Source of the DNA: Paramacrobiotus metropolitanus
Taxonomy: Eukaryota > Tardigrada > Eutardigrada > Parachela > Macrobiotidae
DNA length: 64,000 nt
NCBI RefSeq assembly: GCF_019649055.1
Contig: NW_026570372.1
Coordinates: 186,001 to 250,000, forward strand
Direction of reading: 5' to 3'
Each line of letters starts with the position of its first letter. Within the stretch, counting starts at the first letter, position 1. The notes beneath the pieces are model-generated. The model saw only the letters and a list, made by a program, of their open reading frames with translations, was not told the origin of the DNA and ran no database searches. Shown here one piece after another: positions 47,737 to 64,000 of this stretch. A program made the position numbers and the translations under genes.

Positions 47737-48105
47737 TTAATTGCACATTATGTTTTTATGTAGGTCCGGGCTGACATCGATATAATGGGATACATCCGGG
47801 CAGACCACCGAAACTTCAAATTGATTAGGAAGTTTCCAGTTTGGAGCCGGTTGGTAGATTTCATCCGCCAGCGGCGGCCAGTTGGCAGTTGCATAATAAT
47901 CTTCGGCAATTATTGGGCTGTTTTGGATGTTGGCATTGACTCCCGAATCCCACACCGTATTTACCCTTTTGTCACCGTTCGCTTCGATGTGCAATTTTTT
48001 CATTTCCGGCCGGATTGTAAATCGCGTTATGGCGTCACGAGATCGCTGTGGGTGTGATACACTCTGCTTATTTCCTGCATACTGTAATGTACACAAGTGC
48101 GTCAT
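47737..48105 (-). CDS. Hypothetical 122-aa ORF
   Basis: Single open frame with no recognised domain, rich in Pro, Asn and aromatic residues towards the C-terminus (NWPPLADEIYQPAPNWKLPN). It could be an isolated exon rather than a gene; the opposite strand is open for 90 codons over much of it. No signal peptide or membrane helix. Confidence 0.2.
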   Translation of the reverse strand: MTHLCTLQYAGNKQSVSHPQRSRDAITRFTIRPEMKKLHIEANGDKRVNTVWDSGVNANIQNSPIIAEDYYATANWPPLADEIYQPAPNWKLPNQFEVSVVCPDVSHYIDVSPDLHKNIMCN

Positions 48106-48814
48106 CTAATACAGCAATAAACCAATAAAGTCCTACACGTCCTTTGAAACATAATAGCTGTTACATAAGCAGTTTAATTTGATAGTTTTTTTTATTTTCG
48201 AAAACTATTAGCAAAATACGAAATCCAGCCTGAATATGATGAGCAAGCAGATACTAATGCATTAAACTTGATACGACTATCTTATGTCACTAAACGTAGA
48301 GTAATGAATGCGTAAAATAAAATAAAAGCACTTGCAACACTTGTTGCCTGTTTCGCAAATCTACCGCTTCTTCCTCAGGACCATGTAAAGTTGCTGATTG
48401 CAAACTGCGTTTTTCCAATTGCTTTACTTGTAATTTTACCGATAACTCCATGTTTCCATAAAATATCTGTTGTTACAGTAAAAAGCACTACACGTTCTAT
48501 AATTAATATAATCAAGCTCTTTATTTTTGAAACGGTCCAAATTACCTCTTTACAATTAAACCTTATAAGCAAAGTGCAAGCAAACCGCTGCAATTGACAT
48601 AAATACTGCGCAAATTAACCCAGGCTATTCTTATAAAAAATTGGAAAAGATCGAATGCTACAAGAACAACAACGACCATACCACAATTTATAACAAAGAG
48701 ATAAAAAACTCTTCAGCGCGTTCCCACAGCGGTACGCATGCGTGAGATTTCAAAGGGAGGTCCGTCAAAATCATAAAAAAGCAATCATCAACTTAAAATT
48801 ATACAAGTACTGTA

Positions 48815-51800
48815 TTACGCTTTCCCTGGCTTCGGTGTGGATAAACTCCTTCTTAAAAGTGATTTAGCGGTGGCCACATCCACATCGTCCAGTTCGTTTG
48901 ACACCGTCACCGAGGCTGCATCTGAAAACATTCAAAATAATATAATAATAATTAATTACTTTAAGCAAAATTATTTTTACACCAAATTCTATCAGAATTA
49001 GCAAATAAACCGTACACACCTGATTTATCCATAACGTTTCGTTCTAACTCGAGCTTTTTCTGGCCCAGTTCAAAGATCTGCTCTTCAATGGTATCTTTGG
49101 AAACCAAGCGAAATATGGCAACTTCCCTGAAAAAAGAAACAATTTCTTACCGCGACACCAATAAGCATTTTGAGGACGAAGAACCCACTTTTTCTGTCCA
49201 AGGCGATGACAACGGTTTTCCGCTTGCTTATCATTGTAGGGATTGAAATCTGAAAAATACCGTTGACCTCGAAGGACGCTTGATGCCATATCCAGTAGTA
49301 CACATTAACATTACTAGTACCAATGTCATGAATGATAACCGTATCAGCTCCCGTCAGGTTTATACCTGCAATACAATCAGTATGACAGGAAATAATAAAA
49401 ACCACACACAGACAGTAATAAAACTGTCACAAGCACATAATCATAGGAAATTTTAAGACAGGTGTAAGCTATCACATTCAGAATACATTAAATCTGATGA
49501 TAAGCAAATTAAAGAAATCAAGAAAAAGCATAATAATTATGTAATTCAATACAAGAAGTTTATTTAGAAAGAAAATATAATAGCGAAGAATGTTTTCAAG
49601 GCGCAAACAGCGATTTCTTGGAATAGAAGTACATACCGAGGCCACCGGCACGTGTGGAAAGCAGCATAATAAAGATTTTATCGTCCGTATTAAATCGATC
49701 CACAATATCTTGCCTATATTACACAATAGTTAGAGTAATGTTTGCTCTGTGATTAAATCCCAGTGGATAAGTTGTTTACGCACCGTTCGGCCACCGGTGT
49801 CTGACCGTCAATCCGTGCAAATTTGTGTTTTCGAATTTCCAAATAGGACTGCAAAAAGAAGCCAGTTTTAATTAAGGTAAAGTCGACGAAAACAACTATG
49901 TGATACACTAAATACGTCATCAAAGAGATAAATCGGTTATTTGCAAGAACATTACCTCGACAATATCCAAAACCTGCACATACTGGGAAAATAACAAAAT
50001 TCGATGACCCTAAAACAACGAAATACTTGAACCAAATAATAATTTCGAATAAAAGTCTCGGCCCGAATTTTGACGTCCGAATACGCACATGCAGTCGATA
50101 TCTTACCTCTTCTTTTAGCAGCGGAAGATATGTATCAAAATATTCAAATTTCCCAGAATCCAGAATCGGCTCCGAGCCTAGCCGGTATTTCTTCAAATTC
50201 CGATCAATACAGCAGAGTTTATGCAGCTGGAAATCACTCATAAACTCCAGATCACGGGATAAATGCTCGGCGGTATCGTTTTTGTAAGCAGGATGGAACT
50301 ATGAAAAAAAAACGAATTATTTCAACACAAATTTTTAAAAAAATTCCCAATGGCAATTCGCCCGCATCGCGGTTCATACTTCTAACATACGCAGCAAAAT
50401 GTTGTGAAAAAAACAAGAAAGCAATAAATAATCAGCTGCTTCTAGTACTACGAGTATGTATTTTCACGAATTATCCAAATTTACTACAGTACAAGAGTTT
50501 TCGCCGACTGGTCGTGCCTCCGTAAAACTTTCGTCAACTTCTCTTTAGTTTCTATAGTTTCTTACAAAAAGTTACAAGCACAAGCACAAACGACAGCACT
50601 TTAGGAATCAACCGTACCCGGACAAGATCAGCGGCCAGGGTGGGAAGACGATCATCGGAGAAGATACTGCGACTCAATAAAGGATGATTGGCCAGCTTCC
50701 GCATCTGGTGCAGCGCCGCCAAGCCCCCTTCACCGTACTCTTCTTCACCGTTATCACCGACGACGATCTCTTTGGAATAACGCCGCACCATTTTTTCATA
50801 TAGGGCTTTCTGGGATGCTGACATGGGCACTCTTTCTACGGTGGCAGTGCGGCCCGGCAGTTCCAAAGCCACCTAAATATGTTTATTGTAATTTATCATT
50901 GGCAGCACAACCAACCAAACACATATGATACAACAATTGAAACCAATTCAGTAACATACTGGTTCATAACCTAAAAACTCATATTCTCCAATAATGTTTA
51001 CGTTTATCATTCTATGGTTTACAGTTTACACATCGAAATTTACATCTTCTTTTGTCCGCCGCAGGATGAAAGGCTTCAGAATGGCTTTCGCCTCCACGAT
51101 CTGCTGCGCTTCGTATGGCGAGTTACCTTCTTTCTGCAAACAAAATTCAGAAAATTGATGAATACAACAAGATATTCAACAAACTAAAAACCAACTAACC
51201 GTAATATAGGTAAACGCATGCTCCAGGGAGCCCATGTCACGGGCAAGCAGCTGTGGCATCGCAAAAACCAGCAGCGAGAGGAGTTCCGTTAGATTGTTTT
51301 GCACCTATTACGTAATAAAATAACCCTTCAAAATTCCTCAATAACAGTTTATCATGTAGTAATCTTTATACCGGGGTTCCTGTTAGCAGGAGTCGCCCAT
51401 CCGTCCGGACAGTGTTCATAAGAGTTTTGTATTTATTGGTCGCCATGTTCTTCAGTAAATGAGCTTCATCAAAAATGGCAAACTTGAAATGTAACCGCTT
51501 AAAGGCCACTTTGTCAATGGGGTTTCTGGTGGCTCCATCGTACGTGGTAATGATGACTTCCACCTTCTGGAGACCTTTTACGCTAAAATATTCGTCGCGT
51601 AGAAAAGCCCGGTCTTCCAGGGATCCATGATACACTACCGTCCGCACCGATGGGGTCCAGCGTCGGAACTAGGAAGGATAATGGTATAAACTAAGAATTC
51701 TATGTAAATACCAGATTTGTCTACCGCAACCGAAATTCACTCAACCAAAGCCAATAAAGATGTCAAGGCTAAGCGGAAATCACAGCGGATAAACCAAATA

Positions 51801-54800
51801 CAAACCAAAACCATTTAAGTATACTGAACTATATTCAAGATGAACGTAATGAAATTTCGAAAAACCGCACCAATTATTTCACCGAATGTTTGAAATCTCA
51901 TTGCTGAAGTTTCAGTTAAATACGAGCACATTAGCCTCTAACAGGAATTACATACAAGCTTTCAAACACTAATTTTCTACTACACTACGTTTTCAGAAAA
52001 ATACTACAGTAACCACTACATTCCCACAAAATATTTCGTCAGAACCCTTTCAAAATTATACTTACTTCGTCGTCCCAGTTGTCAATGGTACTGGCCGGAG
52101 CTACGATCAGAAATGGCCCCCGAATTCCGCTCTCGATCAGACTGGCAAGAAAGGCAATAGACTGTATGGTCTTCCCCAGTCCCATTTCGTCAGCAAGAAT
52201 GCCGTTCATCTTGAATTTATGTAACAAAGTCAGCCACTGCAATGCTTCCAGTTGATAACCTTGTAATTTCATTCTGCAATGAACAAAATACCTAGTGAAA
52301 CATTGCCACATTGGATAAAGTTAACAATCAGAAAAACACATCCATCCTAAAAATTAAAATGTCACTTAATTAAAACGTATATACACTCCATGTCTCCATC
52401 AGAAAACAAAATAATTATTAATATGTTTTTAATAATGCCCCACTACCAACAGTTCACAACAAAAAAATGCGAGTATGCAGAACACCATACGAAAACAGCC
52501 AAAACGTATGTCAAAGTCAGTACTAATACACGTTAAGAAGAATAATGTAAGAAAAGTAAACTTGTCCATAAAACACGCTAGAATTCATCAGAATCATGCG
52601 TACAGATTTAAAATTCACAATTTCAATATCCACAGTACCCGTACCCCTTAGCGAGCATTTTAGGCGGTCCACAAACATCATCATCGTAGGACTGATGATT
52701 CAAGCCGTCTTCAACCTTGGCCGACAATTTCTGACAGCGATGAATGATTTTACTGACAGTGGTACGTGAATTAAGATAATCCGTAGCCGCGTCAATAATA
52801 TCGTCCAGGCTTAAATACTTCGCTCCACGCAGATTGTGAATCTGAAAACAGTAGAAAAAATAAAATGCAATGAATTTCACGACATGACTATAACTACCAG
52901 TAAAGTCGTAGAAATAAATAAACATTTTAAAGTCTCGCTGTGGCTACAGAATTATCGTTTTGTTTTTATGGTTAATCCTGCAACTGTTATCTTTAAAAAT
53001 CTGTATTTTTACCAATCCTTTCGTAGTTTATCAATACAAAAAAATCACGAATTACAGTTATTAATTACAGCGTAACGCAGTCATTAAACGAATTACCATA
53101 ACAGACAATTTCGCTGCTAAACAACGATAATTACTTCGCCATATAATGGTAGCGCATGTGTTAATAATTTTATTATCAAAGCTGGAAAAAATAACAATAA
53201 AATAACTACACAGCGGGAAATTAATCGCGATGGAATCAGAAATTACCGTCTGTTTCCAAGTGAGGAATGGGCGTGCTTGAATGAGGAACTTGGCTTTGCG
53301 CTCACTGAGTCCGCGCAGCTTGATGAGATCGGGCAAACTGGCTTCCTGGAGGAAGGTAACAATCTGCTTGCGGTCGTCCGTTTCATCTTCATAATCACTG
53401 TCGTCACTATCGTACACATTGTCCCGGATCAGTTGATACTGTTTTTCATCCTCGCTTTCTGAAAACAATGGTACTATATTATAAAATCCATTCCACCCGA
53501 CGGCATTCAAATACTGTTCCAGTACAATTAATTTAATTGTAAGCATCATTTATGCACTGTATTGTACAGGTTTAAGCAGTGCGTGAATATAAAAAGACGT
53601 TGATCAAGAAGTACATAACGCACTGCGAATAAAAAGTAGTCCTACCTAAATTAATCGATAAACTGTTCTACTGCGCTCACATCGACAGGTCGGAATTGCT
53701 TAACGTAATCAAAACAATTATGTATTTACGATTTAATACTCATCAGCTGATCACTATCATTATGCACATCGCCTGTCCGAAATTTCGCGAACGAGTTAGC
53801 AATAATTACAACGTATAACTTCATACGCAGAATCCTTCATGAATTTTCATTCCGTTCATGAATCTTTCTCAAATTACGAGCAGCATTTCACAAAATAAAG
53901 CAGGGAATTAAATACATGTCCAGGTCTGCCATAAAATCTCACCTTCGTCCTCGACTGTCTTTGGTTTCGTGGGCGGTTTCTTGGAGGAATCTTGGAGCAT
54001 TTCGATGATTTCCTCATCCGAATCACCCGCAATTCCAGCTGCTTTGCGTAGCTGGCTTTGGGCTTTCACCAGGGAAACATCATTCTGGATTAGAGCATCC
54101 TGCACGGCCTACACCGAAACATTTGTACGTGTTTGACGTTTGTATATTCAATAAACTTAATTCCTACAGACAATCAGCCCTCAAAACTTTATCCATCTCC
54201 TTTATTCAAAAATTAAAAAAAGGTAAACTGAGTACAGTAAATACGCACTTCCATTCCATTAAATTTTGTCAATATAATCAATCTCGCGAATTCTCAAAGA
54301 TCAGATTTTCCATATTAAATTAAGCATTAAAACCGTAATCTTAAAGTTAGGCATTTAGTTAACACTCAACTTTCTTCAATAAGGGCTCCCGTCGAGTAAA
54401 TACAAAACTCCGAGTGCTAACTGACAACTGACAAAGTAGTAAAGTGTCGCACAATTAACTTTTACTTAGTTTTTTATTAAAAAAACAACTGACAAAGTTT
54501 AACTGACGAAGTAGTAAAGTGACAAAGTAAACTGACAAAGTTTAACTGACAAAGTAGTAAAGTGTCGTACAATTAACTTTTACTTAGTTTTTTATTAAAA
54601 AAACAACTGACAAAGTTTAACTGACGAAGTAGTAAAGTGACAAAGTGAACTGACAAAGTTTAACTGACAAAGTAGTAAAGTGTCGTACAATTAACTTTTA
54701 CTTAGTTTTTTATTAAAAAAACATAAAAATAATATTTTATAAAATCTTACTTACTCCGTTTTCTGTTAGAGTAATGCAAAAAGCTTCGACTTCGGTCCAA

Positions 54801-55211
54801 GAAAATAATTATCTGTCTGCTTATTAGTGAATAGTGACGTACCAATGGATCCATATCGGGGAACTGTGCAGCCAGCAGCGCCGAATACTCTTCCAACCGC
54901 GACCAGGGATCCTCTTCCACCGGTTTTGACGTGCTCCCGATAATCTGCACATCATTATCGCTTTTCGGCTCAGCGGGATCCGATCGTGTCCCATTGGCAG
55001 CGTGGGGACGCGTCGAGGAACCCGCCTGCTCCAGCACCTGCACATCATCGTCGGAGCTGCTGTCGAAATGATGACGTTTGCTGGTGCTGGGATGGTGCTT
55101 GCGCTGGGGTGCGTCGGGACTCGAACCGTTGGAGATCAAACGTTTACGGTTGCGACTCGTGGCGTGGAATTTCAGATCTTCCGATTCGGTGGATGACAGC
55201 TCCGTCGACAT
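48815..55211 (-). CDS. SMARCAD1: SMARCAD1/Fun30-type SNF2 chromatin remodeller
   Basis: About 17 exons from 55211 to the stop at 48815. The family uses ATP to shift or evict nucleosomes and keeps heterochromatin and replication-coupled silencing. N-terminal exon (55211 to about 54820): acidic, Ser-rich, then CUE-like [17 protein letters not shown] second short helical exon at about 54105-53943 completes it. Exons at about 53465-53245 and 52840-52660 match the family linker. Helicase motifs: DEMGLGKT (about 52180), [12 protein letters not shown] (about 52085), DEAH (about 51463), LLLTGTP (about 51370), then FILRR at about 51060. Second lobe: [13 protein letters not shown] (about 50690), [16 protein letters not shown] (about 49990), [13 protein letters not shown] (about 49800), [20 protein letters not shown] and [18 protein letters not shown] (about 49240). 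Last exon about 48920-48815. SQY, AGGLG and the [11 protein letters not shown] motif VI are intact, so it should be active. Middle exon ends are approximate. Confidence 0.93.
54421..54720. repeat. 118-bp tandem repeat, about 2.5 copies
   Basis: AAAGTGTCGxACAATTAACT begins at 54441, 54559 and 54677, a constant period of 118 bp. The unit contains TTTTTTATTAAAAAAAC and an internal AACTGACAAAGT motif repeated several times, so it is itself a nested repeat. Copies differ at only a few bases. It lies in the intron between the first two recognised exons of the remodeller gene. Confidence 0.9.
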
Positions 55212-58200
55212 GGCGAGTGTGTGTCAAAACACTGAGAACAGAAGGCAAAAATGCGTGGTACACAAGGGAAACTCAAAAGCGAGTCTGTATTTCGATACAG
55301 AGTTGATCGGCATTCAAAGATTAGCAACATGCGTTTGGCTGAAATATGTGGATGTCTTTAAAAAAACAACATTTAGAAACTTAAAAAGAAAGAAAACAAC
55401 GAGCAAAAGTAACCTCCTGATCGCAGTCTGGTATGGTGAAAATCCGGAATCCAAAAATCGGGAAATCGCTAAAAAGTAAAAATATTGGACTCACGTCACT
55501 CACTCAGGAGAGCAGAGCGCGCTGAGCGTATCCGTCGGTGAAGGCGGAGCGCGCTGAGCGTCTAAAATCCCCTCATCCTATACAAACAATGCGGTCAATG
55601 CCGGATGTACAGACAATGCGGTCAATGCCGGAGCCTTGTTGACTTCTGGAACTCTCATTGCGCGTTGGATCGTTTCATTTCATTGTTCATGTTGTTGGGG
55701 TATCGTGGAACGAACGTGGATCTCCCAGGCTCTGGAGACGGATGGAGGAAGCGCGGATGTTTGCGGTCGGATTTTTCTGTTGTTACGCCCGAATCAATCT
55801 GGGGGGCTTACCCTTACAACGCTCTGCGTTTGGCCCTTAACCAGCGAGCTCGTTGGTGTGGCACCTGTGGATTCTGGCTGCTTGTTTCTGTAGTTTTTTC
55901 TGTCGGTCTCTGTGTTTGCTAGGTTCGCGAATGTCGTAAAATCATCTTAATCGTCAGTTGTTTTCGCTTATGTTGGTTTGAACATTTTCATGTATAATTT
56001 TAGATTAAAATTACATACACGATGTACAGAGTATTGTACTGTACATCTGTACTGTACATTGTTGAAATGCTAAAAAATTATTATCGATTACTTATTTGAA
56101 GCCTCTTCGTAATTATTTAAACATTTAAGACTGTTAATAGTATAACTTACAATAAAACTCGATTGTTGGCTTGTTCATGTCTGTGTGTTTAAACATGTAG
56201 CCAGTACGAACTACTAACCGCATAAAGTAAATCATCGCATATCGCATTTAAAAATAACATTAGTTTAATTTAGTAAAACGTGATATGGAAAATGTGTGAA
56301 TTACTTCAGTCTAGGTTGACTTACTTGTACATAAGTACTGTACTTACCTGGCTTTTTATACTCATATCAATATCGGTTTTATTACACTTGTATAGATAAA
56401 TATTCGTAAGGATCGTATCGTGGCCTGTATTGGTTAGTTTAAGAGCGCGATCAAACATGTTTTAACATGCATTTTGTGCCGACCCACTGCGGTACAACAG
56501 AAATTATGGCATCAACCGCCGACAATAATTTTTAAGCACAATTCACAGAATATTAATTTCTAATGCAGTTGGATATGTACTAGGAGTTCTTACTTTGCGC
56601 ATTATTTTGAAACTGACACCTCGCATTAAATTTTAATAAGCCATTTTTAATAAGCTAATAATCAATAACGCATTGACGGCATTGAGTATTCGTTTACCAT
56701 CGATATATCGATATATCCACGATCACGACTGGAGTCATACTATATATTGAACGTTCAATATAAAGAAGAAGCCGAAAAAGTAAAAACTCGTGTTTTATGA
56801 GAGTGCGGCACTGATATTGTACCTTATAAGAGTAAATTGTATGTACGGTGCAATTCCTGTTGTGTACGCTGGTGTAGCAAAAATATGTTTTAAGCAGTTA
56901 ATGCAACCCCTTTTGTTGTAGCAATTTTTGTGGCAATTCTCGAATGTATGAACGCGACAAGTCGTCAGAAAATGTTTTACGACGAAAAATTTGCTGTAGA
57001 TCGATGCTGTACATGTAGGAGGGAGTAACTACATTTATGATGTAATGGATTCTGGATATGACATGCCACCATGATTGGTATACGGTATTTGTGTAGTACG
57101 TTTTCGCATGTTATTATAAAATGAATAAAAAAAATGTTGCTTCCGCTTGTTAATAAGAATTAGCGGGAATCTCGGCCCGTCGCGTTTCTGCAGAGTAGGC
57201 TCAAACTTCAGATGTGGCCAAAGTATGGCCGGGAAGTTGCAGAAAATATAAATTGTATGACATTGCTACAACATCCTCGAAGCTACAATTATTGTAATCT
57301 AACTTCCCCGCGATTTGCCGTATAAATTCCTATTACGATTGAAGTATGGACTATATTGGACGTAGCACAAGCATGAAGCATCTACAATTTTACTCGTAGG
57401 TAAGATTTGTCGCTCGCTTTGGCCGGAAGTTTAAGGCGCAGCCGTGCAGGTACATTGAGTTGATTGCTTTCGGAGATTTATCTGTGCGAGTATACAAAAG
57501 AACAGATATGAAATACAATAATTTTACTGAGATTTCATTGTCAGCAACACCGATTTATTTAATTAGGTCAGTTGTCGCTGAGCTCTGTAAACGCCACCTG
57601 ACATTGGTATAGTAATACGTGCACTAATTAAATACCACACCTTTATTCGAAATCAGTTTTATTGGCACTTATATTGCAGTTGTCAGGTTATATGCATTGT
57701 ATCAGCATGTAGAACGGTAATTGTGCGGGCCAAATAACTGATTAGACTAATAAAAGTTTAATTCGACGGAAACGTATTTGTTGTCCATCCCAAGTCATTA
57801 TAATGGTGAGCCGGTTCCTTCCGCCTGGCATATTGGCCTCTACAATCAAACCGAAACAAAGCGAAGATCCTTAATACGTTCGGGAAGACTTTTTTTTGAC
57901 TTTTTTGCGGTAATATGTCGGTTACATTACCGTATGAACAAACGACACGTTACCGTTTACACAAATTTTCTATCAAAGGCACAAAACGACCGAAGTTCAC
58001 AGATGCAGCTTATATACAAATTGTTACTTTTTGGTCTCGGCAGTTTGCACAAAGTTTACATTCTGGGTAGGAAATGCGTAGTACGTCTGTTATCAGCTAC
58101 GACTATGTACTTTACTTATTTGTGTGCAAATAAATATTATCGGTTCAACTAACTTGCAGTATTGACCATGCTTGCAGTTGCAACTGAAGACCGATTTCTC

Positions 58201-58762
58201 GGTTTTGCACCCGAACCAGTTGTAATGAAATCATGAACGTAGGCCGGATTAAAGTGCAAAATTGTGCATTATAAATATATAATTACTTTAGTAGTAGTAC
58301 GTAAACTGGTATCAGCAGCAGGGACCATGCAATATGATAGATAACGGAGACACCTAAAAGGCAGCCCTAAAAGCAAAGACAGCGCACTGGAAAATATGTA
58401 GTTGAAAGTACCGTTTGTTAAACTTTTGTTTACTGTGTTAACAATTATGCAAATAGTTTGTGGTTGATCGGGTCGCTGTCGAACCCGATAATTTTTGCAC
58501 ATACTAAAGTCCGCAACCGCTTAATATGGACTGAAGATACGTAACAAATACGGTACTTCTACGAAATGCCCAAAACCGCTACTCAGGTAGATGCAGCGTT
58601 GCACATCCCGGCTTTAATTCAACTGCGATGTATTATTTGTTTGAGGAAATTACCAACGGTTTACAAAAGCCGCTGAAATGTTCGTCCACTTTCATCGCAT
58701 ATGTACTGTGTGGGAAATCTGACGAATCCACCGTAAAACATCGCTGACTATTAGCCCAAAAA
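55212..58762. other. Intergenic, 3.5 kb, no gene recognised
   Basis: Divergent upstream regions of the remodeller (-) and the receptor kinase (+). GAGCGCGCTGAGCGT occurs twice at about 55518-55561. Three overlapping frames at 55605-55922 are open in a GC-richer patch but show no domain. AT-rich GTACTGTACA repeats occur at about 56020-56060. The frame at 57778-58152 is unsupported. Confidence 0.4.
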
Positions 58763-63986
<5,224 letters not shown>

Positions 63987-64000
63987 GTATGTACGAATAC

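Noticed and set aside
55100-55140. tRNA-like B-box (GACTCGAACC)
   Set aside because: It lies within the coding first exon of the remodeller and no cloverleaf can be drawn around it.
55605-55922. GC-richer patch open in three frames
   Set aside because: Stop-free by composition; no domain, start or splice evidence for any frame.

Overview
The window is animal nuclear DNA, not bacterial. Genes are split by GT-AG introns, many only 50-100 nt long, with occasional kilobase introns. Base composition is slightly AT-rich, and there are no operons or ribosome-binding sites. The gene set includes a homeobox gene with long flanking non-coding DNA, a receptor guanylyl cyclase, a stomatin/MEC-2 protein, a BTB-Kelch protein, two SET/MYND paralogues, a SMARCAD1-type chromatin remodeller, an Ig-domain receptor tyrosine kinase and an intronless plant-like UDP-glycosyltransferase. 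This fits a small compact ecdysozoan genome. A tardigrade is my best guess (inference only, about 0.6); nothing here fixes the species.

Layout, 1-17 kb: the 3' half of an arylsulfatase B-like gene (+), then an Nkx6 homeobox gene (-, three exons that join exactly in frame). About 5 kb of gene-free DNA follows, then a decayed non-LTR retroelement fragment. Two adjacent genes (+) come next: one encodes three tandem helix-turn-helix units, the other an acidic-repeat protein ending in one similar unit. After these lies a 647-bp near-closed palindrome that looks like an inverted duplication of exon-like sequence.

Layout, 17-44 kb: a receptor guanylyl cyclase (-) whose cyclase domain has lost a metal-binding Asp and whose C-terminus cannot be followed; a second palindrome sits in one of its introns. 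Then a stomatin/MEC-2 gene (-) reconstructed over 14 exons, several only 21-35 nt, with one GC-AG intron. Two SET/MYND genes (-) with identical lengths for their first five exons flank a BTB-BACK-Kelch gene (+) and the UGT (-).

Layout, 44-64 kb: a small secreted, neuropeptide-like precursor (+) with a segment resembling calcitonin-like diuretic hormone 31; a SMARCAD1/Fun30 SNF2 remodeller (-) with a 118-bp tandem repeat in its first intron; 3.5 kb with no recognisable gene; and an Ig-domain receptor tyrosine kinase (+) that runs off the right edge.

Exon joins were checked by hand for GT/GC-AG signals and phase. They are complete for Nkx6, the stomatin, both SET/MYND genes, the Kelch gene, the peptide gene and most of the kinase. 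They are approximate for the cyclase ectodomain, the middle of the remodeller and part of the kinase ectodomain. Family assignments rest on recognised motifs; no database search was run.
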